Below, in pieces: positions 16,401 through 23,900 of a stretch of 64,000 nucleotides of DNA. Below the pieces are notes generated by a model, which was given only the letters and a program-made list of their open reading frames with translations, had not been told where the DNA came from and made no database searches. The translations under genes and the position numbers were made by a program. Source of the stretch: Sulfidibacterium sp964456625 (GTDB lineage: Bacteria; Bacteroidota; Bacteroidia; Bacteroidales; F082). Each line of letters opens with the position of its first letter. Within the stretch, counting starts at the first letter, position 1. The stretch is from contig CAYWBO010000002.1 of the NCBI GenBank assembly GCA_964456625.1, forward strand, positions 29,333 to 93,332. Direction: 5' to 3'.

Positions 16401-17862
16401 TGGAACAGGGCTGGGCCTCAGCATTTCAAAGAGTTTCGCATTTTTGCTGGGTGGCGCCATCTATCTGGACAGCGAAGTAGACAAAGGATCTTCTTTCACC
16501 TTATACCTTCCCTTGGTATATCAGGTTCCTGAAGAAAAGGAAGGAGAAGAAAAGAAATATGAGGAAGAACCAATTGATGAGACGAAAGAAAAAACTCCCG
16601 TAGCTGAGGGCAAAAATGTGCCAGAAGCCGGAGCCAGGAAGCCGGTAGCGGCACCCATACCACATGACGACCGTGACAACCTATCCGGAAAGGATAAAGT
16701 CATTCTCATCATCGAAGATGATCAGAGTTTTGCAGGGGTGCTGCTGAACCTGTCGCATGAACATGGATACAAGGGCATCATTGCCCCGGACGGGGAAACG
16801 GGGTTGTACTTCACGGATTACTATCAGCCTGACGCCATTATTCTGGATATGGGACTGCCGAAAATGGATGGCAAAGAGGTGATCGACCAACTGAAAGATA
16901 ATCTGAAAACAAGGCCGATCCCGGTACATGTGATCTCCGCCCGGAATTTCGATATGGATCTGATGCGCAAAGGTGCCATCGGATATCTTATCAAACCGGT
17001 CACCAAAGAGCAACTGGACAAGGCATTCAATAAAATTCAGGAGTCCGTCTCCAAACCGTTGAAGAAACTTCTGATCGTTGAAGATGAGAAGATTACCCGT
17101 AAAAGTCTGGAAAAGCTCCTGGAAGATAATTCGCTGGAGATCACTTCCGTGGAAACGGGTGAGGAGGCGCTGGAACATCTTTCCAAAGAAGATTTTGATT
17201 GTATGATCCTTGATCTGGGACTGGAAGGGATGAGTGGCTTCGAAGTGTTGAAAGAAATGCAAAAGGATTCGCCCATGCAGGTTCCGGTGGTGATCTATAC
17301 CAGCCACGAACTCACGGAAGAAGAAAACAGCAATCTGAAGAAATATGCCAAGAGTATTGTGTTGAAGGGAGCTCATTCTTTCGAAAGGCTGTTGGACGAG
17401 ACCACGTTGTTCCTGCATCAGGTGGATACCGATTTCAATGCCGAAAAGAAAAAGATGCTTGAAAAAGTACACGGCAGCGGAAATATTCTGAAAGATAAGA
17501 CGATCCTGATCGTCGATGACGACATGCGTAACGTATTTGCTTTATCGAGTCTGCTGGAGACTTATGAGATGAATGTGGTCGTGGGAAGAAACGGCAGGGT
17601 TGGTATCGAGAAACTGAAAGCCAACGATCAGATCGATCTGGTGTTGATGGATATTATGATGCCGGAAATGGACGGCTATGAGGCTATGCGGCTTATCAGG
17701 AAAGAAAAGAAATACGAAAAACTACCCATCATTGCCCTCACGGCCAAGGCACTGAAAGACGATCGTGAAAAATGCCTGGAAGCCGGTGCCAACGAATATT
17801 TATCGAAACCTGTGGAAAAGGAAAAACTGATCTCGCTTCTCCGGGTGTGGCTTTATAAGTAG
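13465..17862 (+). CDS. Membrane sensor hybrid histidine kinase, sensor-HAMP-GAF-HisKA-HATPase-REC-REC-REC
   Basis: This 1465-residue kinase has two membrane helices (about 36-57 and 366-387) enclosing a 300-residue periplasmic sensor domain, probably of dCache type. HAMP sequence follows (about 388-510, apparently two or more units). A GAF domain covers about 540-680. A 100-residue Glu/Gln-rich coiled coil (about 682-782) with repeats of QQEEL/TNEEL type leads to HisKA (H790, NMSHELRTPLN) and HATPase (SDTGIGIP, GTGLGLSISKS). A proline/lysine-rich linker precedes three receivers with D1128, D1250 and D1396. The gene stops 2 bases before cheR, so co-translation is likely. The ligand is unknown. 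Confidence 0.93.
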   Translation: MKETDKKDFIDYNEANQWERLKYSLRTWRNIGVGKSLFIWFLAISFFPLAVVSFINFLNAYQGLTIVAIKSLNSSSQLRLKYIYTFFDDASDYLSINSTSQQKEKQFIKLADAYHLSKMSPEKFVQSGEWKKITKSIKEEIEPSLKLQRFYDLIFMDPHGDILFRTKPDNDLGENVFQGRLSNTLFAATARKSMEENKMLFSDLAHYAPSLGIISGFFTIPVWSDNHIIGIMALQISVSSINNMIQQEAGYGKTGEAFLIGSDMLLRSSTRFGSEKDILKDKIVNKKTQDWVDYLQHRDDKAYLKANELDEEKVTTYDANGKGNYVLGIYRNLTKIEKYGIHWALIEQISHSEAFAYARKLSKMVKISFLITILVVIFISILVTRWFVNPIKQLSSWGKKISSGHLIEKDVKAPQNEIGEMKDTFNKLVNVLISYADVAKLVAKGDFSETVQERSDEDVLAKSINQMVESFRSVVDQADRIAEGDFNTMIKPRSDSDALGKALYKMTETLRKNAEKFRNEDWVKTGLNELDGVLKGKSDVRELSNAIISFFSDYLGAQVGLIYLYNEEEDVLKLSATYAIPSDKENILPDCKPGEGMVGQVFVDGKRIVISHKDAKLPLVDLGLGKKVPQELAIVPFSFENQVVGVMEIGSVNAFTSLQLQFIDLAVQDLALAIITLNSHVKMRELLAQTQEQAKILEVQQEELRQTNEELQEQTEALKHSEENLQTQQEELKVTNEELEERTKALEIQRDAIKKKNIEIEEARKEIEKKAADLEQASRYKSEFLANMSHELRTPLNSIIVLSQLLDENKNKHLSEKEQEFARTINSSGVDLLNLINDILDLSKVEAGKIELNIEPMYLQDIAEYVENNFGPVLERKGLKLIKEITKEAPEYIETDIQRVQQVIKNLISNAIKFTEEGNITFKVGVEKDAAMISKLGLQAAELVTMTVSDTGIGIPKEQQQLIFEAFNQADGTTSRKYGGTGLGLSISKSFAFLLGGAIYLDSEVDKGSSFTLYLPLVYQVPEEKEGEEKKYEEEPIDETKEKTPVAEGKNVPEAGARKPVAAPIPHDDRDNLSGKDKVILIIEDDQSFAGVLLNLSHEHGYKGIIAPDGETGLYFTDYYQPDAIILDMGLPKMDGKEVIDQLKDNLKTRPIPVHVISARNFDMDLMRKGAIGYLIKPVTKEQLDKAFNKIQESVSKPLKKLLIVEDEKITRKSLEKLLEDNSLEITSVETGEEALEHLSKEDFDCMILDLGLEGMSGFEVLKEMQKDSPMQVPVVIYTSHELTEEENSNLKKYAKSIVLKGAHSFERLLDETTLFLHQVDTDFNAEKKKMLEKVHGSGNILKDKTILIVDDDMRNVFALSSLLETYEMNVVVGRNGRVGIEKLKANDQIDLVLMDIMMPEMDGYEAMRLIRKEKKYEKLPIIALTAKALKDDREKCLEAGANEYLSKPVEKEKLISLLRVWLYK

Positions 17863-17864
17863 AT

Positions 17865-18722
17865 ATGACGGGTACCAAGACTCAAAGCCTTGATTTGGAA
17901 GGCATATCATCGGAAAATGTGGAACTTGAATTGCTGTTACAGGCGATCTATCTGAAATACGGTTATGATTTCCGGGATTACAGCCGGGCACATATCAAGC
18001 GGAGGGTATTGCATTATATCGCGAACAAGGGGTTGCCCAATATCTCAGGTTTGCAGCATCATCTGCTGACGGAGAAGAAGTTTTTTGACGAGCTGTTGCA
18101 GGAGTTTTCTATCAACGTGACGGAGATGTTTCGGGGCCCCGGATTTTATAAATCTATTAGGGAAAGAGTGACAGGACTTTTAATGACATATCCTTATCTG
18201 AAGATATGGCATGCCGGATGCTCCACAGGAGAAGAAGTGTATTCGATGGCAATTTTGCTGAAAGAGGAAGGTTTGTACGACCGGACGCAGATCTATGCAA
18301 CGGACTTCAATCCAAGGGTGGTGAAAAGTGCCAAGGAAGCAACTTTTCCCATCAAATACATTAAGGAATACACTTCCAACTATCAGAAATCGGGGGGACG
18401 TGAATCTTTTTCAGACTATTACCGGGCTACCAACACCTCGGTGATCTTCGACAAAAGTCTTACGAGAAACATGGTTTTTGCGGAACATAACCTGGTTACT
18501 GATGGGGTTTTTGCTGAGGTGAACATGATCATTTCGAGAAATGTGCTTATTTATTTTAACCGGAATCTGCAGAATCAGGTGCTCAATCTCTATAATGAAA
18601 GCCTTGTCAATGGTGGGTTTCTGGGTTTAGGAAACAAGGAAACTATTTCATTTTCTGATATCTCAGCCAAATATAAGATACTAGATGGCAGGGAAAAAAT
18701 CTATAAAAAGTCCCATGAGTAA
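17865..18722 (+). CDS. CheR-type protein-glutamate O-methyltransferase
   Basis: This 285-residue protein has the CheR N-terminal helical domain (DFRDYSRAHIKRRV) and the SAM-binding domain with HAGCSTGEEVYSMAILL (motif I, about 121-137), YATDFNP, and MIISRNVLIYFNR, the CheR form of the core strand. CheR transfers methyl groups from SAM to glutamates, classically on chemoreceptor helices. There is no chemoreceptor, CheA or CheW in the window, and the gene lies 2 bases after a kinase with a Glu-rich coiled coil. That context suggests a kinase substrate, but this is inference. The cheB-like gene overlaps its 3' end. Confidence 0.92.
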   Translation: MTGTKTQSLDLEGISSENVELELLLQAIYLKYGYDFRDYSRAHIKRRVLHYIANKGLPNISGLQHHLLTEKKFFDELLQEFSINVTEMFRGPGFYKSIRERVTGLLMTYPYLKIWHAGCSTGEEVYSMAILLKEEGLYDRTQIYATDFNPRVVKSAKEATFPIKYIKEYTSNYQKSGGRESFSDYYRATNTSVIFDKSLTRNMVFAEHNLVTDGVFAEVNMIISRNVLIYFNRNLQNQVLNLYNESLVNGGFLGLGNKETISFSDISAKYKILDGREKIYKKSHE

Positions 18723-19323
18723 GAATCCCACCTACGAAGCGATCGTTATCGGGGCTTCTTCCGGGGGCCTGCATGCGTTGAAGAAGCTGTTGCCGGCCTT
18801 GCCCAAGGATTTTCCCTGTCCCATACTTGTTGTGCAGCACATCAGCCCGGTATCGGAAAATTATCTGACGGTGATCCTGGATAAAATCTCTGAAATCACC
18901 ATAAAGGAAGCGGACGAAAAGGAACAGATCCTTCCGGGAATCGCCTATATCGCTCCGCCGGATTATCATCTGCTGGTGGAAGCCGACAAAACGGTGTCAT
19001 TCTCGGTGGAAGACAAAGTAAATTACTCCCGGCCTTCTATCGACGTGTTGTTCCAGACGGCTGCTGATGCTTACAAAGAGCAACTGATAGGCATTTTGCT
19101 CACGGGGGCGAACGCTGACGGTTCCGAAGGGATGAGTTATATCAAGAAAAGGGGAGGTTTTACCATAGTTCAGGATCCGGCTGAGGCCGAAAGCCCTTTC
19201 ATGCCAAAATCTGCCATTCAGCACCAACCGCCGGATTTGATCCTGACACTTGACGGCATCATCGATCAATTGGTAAAGCCGGGATTTATTATGCCGGCAA
19301 GGCCAACGCATCATAAGAAATAA
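18715..19323 (+). CDS. CheB-type methylesterase domain protein without receiver
   Basis: This 202-residue stand-alone CheB catalytic domain carries the triad elements: Ser in IGASSGGLHAL, His in VVQHISP and Asp in GANADGSEGM. CheB hydrolyses glutamyl methyl esters and deamidates glutamines. The usual N-terminal receiver is missing, so activity is not controlled in cis. I chose the ATG at 18715, which overlaps the cheR stop by 8 bases. An in-frame ATG at 18685 would add ten residues and a 38-base overlap. The third triad motif normally reads GMGADG; here it is GANADG, with the aspartate kept. It is the last gene of the operon. No hairpin terminator follows. Confidence 0.9.
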   Translation: MSKNPTYEAIVIGASSGGLHALKKLLPALPKDFPCPILVVQHISPVSENYLTVILDKISEITIKEADEKEQILPGIAYIAPPDYHLLVEADKTVSFSVEDKVNYSRPSIDVLFQTAADAYKEQLIGILLTGANADGSEGMSYIKKRGGFTIVQDPAEAESPFMPKSAIQHQPPDLILTLDGIIDQLVKPGFIMPARPTHHKK

Positions 19324-19348
19324 GCAAAATGGATTGCAGGCTTTCCAG

Positions 19349-19813
19349 TTAGTTTTTTATTTCAATGTTCAGTTGTCTGCCCTCTTCGGCAGCTTTTTTG
19401 TCCATTCCAGCCCCGACACCCATACCTATGACCATGCCCAACGGTATACCGATACCTAAAAAGGCCATATTCCCCAGGCTTGTTCCGAAGACCACCCCGA
19501 GCGGGATGCCAAATACTGACATGCCTATGGCCAGCCACGTGTTGCGGTAATGATTTATGGCGACAATTTTGAGCTCTTTTTCAAGCAGCCTGATGATCTC
19601 GGTTTGTTTCTGTCTGATTTGGCTTCTCAGAACCTTTCCACCCTGGGAAACGGCGTTCAGTTCATGAATGGTGTTGTTAATCGTTATGACTACTTTATCG
19701 GGCAAATCGCGTTTTTTCAGCTCGCCTATCAGTGTTTCGAATTGCCTGTAAGCCGCATGCAACTTGATGTTTTCCTGAATATCTTTTCTTTCGTTCAGTT
19801 CGATGATTTCCAT
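19349..19813 (-). CDS. Small membrane protein with N-terminal coiled coil, unknown function
   Basis: From the ATG at 19813 this encodes 154 residues: a soluble helical region (1-85, ending in a basic RSQIRQKQTEIIRLLEKELK) and then two glycine-rich helices (about 95-140, with GIPLGVVFGTSLGNMAF and GIPLGMVIGMGVGAGMDKK). The glycine pattern resembles glycine-zipper membrane segments. An upstream ATG at 19846 is in frame, but the -7 box at 19850-19857 would then touch the start, so 19813 is preferred. I recognise no family. It converges on cheB with 25 bases between stops. Confidence 0.6.
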   Translation of the reverse strand: MEIIELNERKDIQENIKLHAAYRQFETLIGELKKRDLPDKVVITINNTIHELNAVSQGGKVLRSQIRQKQTEIIRLLEKELKIVAINHYRNTWLAIGMSVFGIPLGVVFGTSLGNMAFLGIGIPLGMVIGMGVGAGMDKKAAEEGRQLNIEIKN

Positions 19814-19849
19814 TTCACTCGTTTTTCGGGTACAATAGGTTGTCAATCA

Positions 19850-19857
19850 CAAATATA
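19850..19857 (-). promoter_or_regulatory. Putative -7 promoter box
   Basis: The reverse strand reads TATATTTG, 36 bases upstream of the preferred start at 19813. It is evidence for that start over 19846. Confidence 0.5.
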
Positions 19858-19973
19858 TCATTTATTCTTTGAGGATACGGGACTCTTGTTTTGTTTTAAA
19901 CCGAAACAAATGCTCGATGGACCGAAATGTTTACTCAATACATCGAGAGATTGCAGGTTTCAGTGCCGGAGTT

Positions 19974-20870
19974 TTATCCGACTGTTACATTGAACAGGTA
20001 CCCGACCAGCGCGGTAAATCCCATGGCTACGGTGCCCCAGAATGTGATCCTGATTATGGCCTTCGATACGTTGGATCCGCCTGTTTTAGCTGCTAATCCC
20101 CCTAAAATGATGAGGAAGAAAATGGCGGCAACATAAATCACATATTCCAGATTCTTCAGAGGCAGAATCATAGTTATTAACAAAGGCAGGAGCCCGCCGA
20201 CTGTGAAAGAGGCTCCGGAAGCAAGCGCTGCCTGAATGGGTTTGGCCTGGTTTATTTCATTAATTCCCAGTTCATCTCTCACATGCGCAGCCAAGGCGTC
20301 TTTTTCCGTTAATTCCTTCGCCACCAGCATGGCCGTTTCTTTTTTTAATCCCCGCTGTTCATAGATATCCGACAATCGTTGTAATTCAATGTCCGGCATT
20401 TCGGTTAATTCCTGTCGTTCTCTTTCAATATCGGCTTTCTCCACATCGGTTTGAGAACTTACCGAAACATATTCACCAGCGGCCATCGATAGCGCGCCTG
20501 CCGCCAACCCAGCCACCGCCGCCAACACAATGGATTCGCGTGCAGTACTGGCCGCAGCGACGCCAATGGCAATACTGGCAGTGGATAAGATTCCGTCATT
20601 GGCACCGAGTACCGCTGCTCTCAGCCAATTGCTCCGGGTAATAAAATGCGGGTCTAAATAGTTACTGAGGTGATCTGTATTTTCTTTCATAGGTTTGGGG
20701 GGGTTCATGTCAGGACATTCCTGCCGATCTTTTTCAGGTTTTATCAGTTGGACCCCGATTTCATCTTCTATGATGTGTGGCTTTTGATCGATCTGAACGT
20801 GTAAAGCCCTCCATAAGGCTGTCCGTATGGCTGTGTTGTCGGGTTCTACTATCTTTTTGTGTTTTTGCAT
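19974..20870 (-). CDS. VIT1/CCC1-family iron/manganese transporter with an N-terminal extension
   Basis: The conserved part begins about residue 61 (MKENTDHLSNYLDPH, ATG at 20690) and gives a 238-residue protein of normal VIT length. It has WLRAAVLGANDGILSTAS, AAGEYVSVSSQTDVEKADI and three further membrane helices near the C-terminus. VIT/CCC1 proteins move Fe2+ or Mn2+ across membranes; the Glu-rich cytosolic stretch between helices (DIERERQELTEMPD) fits metal binding. The open frame extends 60 codons further, to an ATG at 20870. That extension is not VIT-like and looks like the start of a SAM methyltransferase (separate entry). A C7 run at 20697-20703 lies at the join. The true start is probably 20690. 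Confidence 0.85.
   Translation of the reverse strand: MQKHKKIVEPDNTAIRTALWRALHVQIDQKPHIIEDEIGVQLIKPEKDRQECPDMNPPKPMKENTDHLSNYLDPHFITRSNWLRAAVLGANDGILSTASIAIGVAAASTARESIVLAAVAGLAAGALSMAAGEYVSVSSQTDVEKADIERERQELTEMPDIELQRLSDIYEQRGLKKETAMLVAKELTEKDALAAHVRDELGINEINQAKPIQAALASGASFTVGGLLPLLITMILPLKNLEYVIYVAAIFFLIILGGLAAKTGGSNVSKAIIRITFWGTVAMGFTALVGYLFNVTVG
20697..20870 (-). pseudogene. Probable N-terminal remnant of a class I SAM-dependent methyltransferase
   Basis: The first 57 or so codons of the long VIT reading frame contain DNTAIRTALWRALHVQID, then HIIEDEIGVQLI and PDMNP. From memory, this ordered set of motifs opens proteins of the leucine carboxyl methyltransferase-like (PPM) family, which normally run on for another 200 residues. 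Here the match stops at a run of seven C (reverse strand) and VIT sequence follows directly. The simplest reading is a deletion that removed the methyltransferase body. The family match is recalled, not computed. Confidence 0.5.
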
Positions 20871-20928
20871 GATACGTTATGCTTAATATGTGTCAGTCCG
20901 ATCCCCCTGCGGTCAGAACCGGATGGTC

Positions 20929-23900
20929 TTATTCTTCCGCTTTGGCCTCCTGGCGTTCTGTTTTTTTCTCCTGCCGCTGCTGCCGGCTGTTGAAGCCCAG
21001 GGTTGAGGTGATGCCGCTGAAGCTGCTCTTCCACAAATAATTGATAAACGACTTGCGAGGGTCTCTTTCGAAATAGACAATCCCTTTCCGCGGGGGCTTC
21101 AGGAACTTCGGGTTGTTGGTGCGGATCATCAGGTTGTTCAGGGTGAAATTCACGAAAGGGCTGCCCAGCCCCTTGCTGGTTCTGGCTTTTTTACGGTTGT
21201 AAAGCCGCAGCTTCAGGTTTTTGTACTGAAACAGGATGTTGCCCTTGGCAAATTTATCATTGCCGGTAACGTACTGAACATCGGCAATTCCGGTACCTGA
21301 GACGACGCTGATACCGCTGATGTTTTGCGCTAGCGAATTAAACTGACTTAGGTCAGTGTTGCCCGTCTGCGCCGAGAACCAGAACCGGTCATCAGGCGAG
21401 AAATAGGGCATCACCAGCACGAAGTTCAGACCGGTGGTACGCATCATCTGGCCGCTGCCATGGACCTTCAGCACTGCCGTTGAATCCAGCCTGGAAAAAT
21501 CGTCCGTTACATTCAGGAAATAAACATTAAAGTTGTCAATGAAGAAAATCCCAGGGTTGGTAGCTTTTACCTGATACTCGTAATAGGAAACAAAACCATG
21601 GTTGATCAGCACCGTATCCGCCTTGAATTTATAGGGGATGCTGCGGAGCATCTCCAACGGCATAGGGCGTGCGGAGTCGCTGAGTGGATAATGTTTGTCC
21701 CTTTCAAATAGCACATTGAAGTTGTTCAGACTGATGTTTCCCACATGGAAAACCTTTTGACTCAGCAGGGTAGAGAAGTCGAAATTGTTAAAGTCGATAC
21801 TCTTGCCGTAAGCTGTTATGCGGTCGGTTTGCGTTTTTTCCCTTTCGAAAAAGGCTTCTTTCTTATACCGGGGCGTCACGGTGATGGAGTCGAAGCTGAT
21901 CCTGCGCTGCGGCAGGTTCACCCGGACATCCCGGGTACGGAAGGTGTACATGCTGTCGCCGCTGAGAAAGGCTTTGCCATGGGAATCCAGCCTCAGATTG
22001 TTGAAAAGGTAGTTGGGATGGCTGCTTCCCAGCGTCGAGTCTAACTCAATATCATGGATGGCCAGCCCCACATCATAAATGTTGATCAGCTTTTTCCGGT
22101 TGTCATAAAGAAACTTAAAGTTCAGCTTCTTGAATTGTGTAGAATCGATATGAACACGGTCGATCAAGCCGGAATTCCTGTTTAAGATCGAAAAGATCAG
22201 ACCGGGGTTGGAGGATTTTTTTTCCGAGGACCCGCCGTGGATCATATTCACCCATACTTCAGGCGTGGTCCAACGCGCAACATTCAGTCCGTGATAATCT
22301 TTTCCCGTGAGTTGAAGTCCCGAGAATTTCATGTGGAGCAGCCTGAAATCGGCATAATCCTTTCCGGCGACTTCCAGTGTTTCCTGTCTGGGGATATTGC
22401 TCCCTGAAATGGAGTCGATGGAAAGCTGGTTGTACTTAGACTGCAAGGCAATCCCATCGGCCACCATCCGGATGTTGTTGAGCGTGTCTGACAGGCGGAC
22501 GTGTTGCAGGGAGACATCCCATTTTTTCAGGAAGTCTTTTCTGGCGATGGAATCCTTCGGGGATGAACGGAACATGGGCCTGTAAAGGACATGCAGCTGT
22601 TTCCCCGTAATTTTCAGGTCCGAAGCGCTAAGCTTCCTTTGGATGATGAAGCCGGAATGATTCAGCTCGAGGCTGTCAAACAGCACGGTGGTCTTTTTCA
22701 GTCCGGATCTTAGCAGAAACACCGGTTGTAACCTGGAGGGTATCGTGAAATACAGGGTGGCGTCATTCAGCGCTATTTTGCCGAAAACGACACTGTCGCT
22801 GCGGAAAAGTTTCGCATAATCCAGTGTGCTGAGTCTGGTTAAGGGAACCTCTATCCTGAAATCCCCATCTGGCTCAGTATTTCTGCCGGACAGATCCAGT
22901 CCTTTGATATCCAGTGTTTTTTCCGTTCCGTTCATGGCAACGCTGTCCATCTTTCCGGAAATAAGATGGTTTCGGAATGAAGCACTGTTCAGAATGACAT
23001 TCCACTCAGCAGGAGTGGAGACAAGCTGATTGTTATCGTATCCCATCCTGAAGAGGTCAATAGCCAGATCAACCCCCGTATTTAAATTGATGCTGTCATG
23101 GGCGTGGATCACGGTAAGGTTCAAATGGCCTTTTTTTACATCGACTTTCGAGAAGGCAATTTTTATTGGGAACAGGGAAAGCTGTTTCCTTGTGAAAGGG
23201 ATCGTATCCGCGTCATGAAGCGAATCCCGTTGCCGGATGCTGACGACGGGGTCTATAAGATCCGCCCGGCTTCCGGTAAGTTTTTTCGCGAAGATCAGGT
23301 TGTTGAGACTAAGATCAGAGAAAACCGCTGAAGAAATGGCAACATTCCTCAGGTTTCCTTTTTGCTTTTGATGGAGTTCTACATCTGCCAGTGACAGATC
23401 TTTTCCCAGCCACCGGATCGCGCCGGTGCGCATTGTCAGGGCGCTTCGCGGATTGAAAAATCTGCTTCCGACCGCTTTAAAAAACAAGGTGTCGTATAAA
23501 AAAACTGATTTGCTGCTGTCAGCCGACCACTTCAGGTTTCCTGCGTAGAAGTCGAGTCCCGAGAGGTTGAAATTCTCCTTTTTCTTCCCGAAATACTGTA
23601 CCGAACCTTTTTTGAACTTCAGTAGTTTGAAATACAGATTGTTGAACAGGTCCCCTAAATCGTTATTATGTGAAAGTGTGCAATTCCGGTTTCCCCAGAT
23701 CTGCACCTGCGGGCGCAACAGTTCCACGGAAATACTCTGTTTTTGCCCCTTACGGAATTGCTCGGCAGTGAAATTCTGCACATGCATTTCATCCGATGAA
23801 AGCTTCCATGCCGGCTTCTGATCTGCCGGGCAATATTTCTCGTACATCAGATTGGCAGCGGAGATCAGTTGTCTTTCGGAACCATATTGAAGATCCGATG

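Noticed and set aside
16681..17472. 263-codon reverse open frame inside the large kinase
   Set aside because: It is antisense to the receiver domains, whose motifs are intact on the forward strand.
17865..19323. A chemotaxis operon
   Set aside because: CheR and CheB alone do not make one: CheA, CheW, CheY and receptors are missing, and kinases occupy their place.
19550..19993. 147-codon forward open frame
   Set aside because: Mostly antisense to the 19349-19813 gene and reaches into the VIT gene; no motif.
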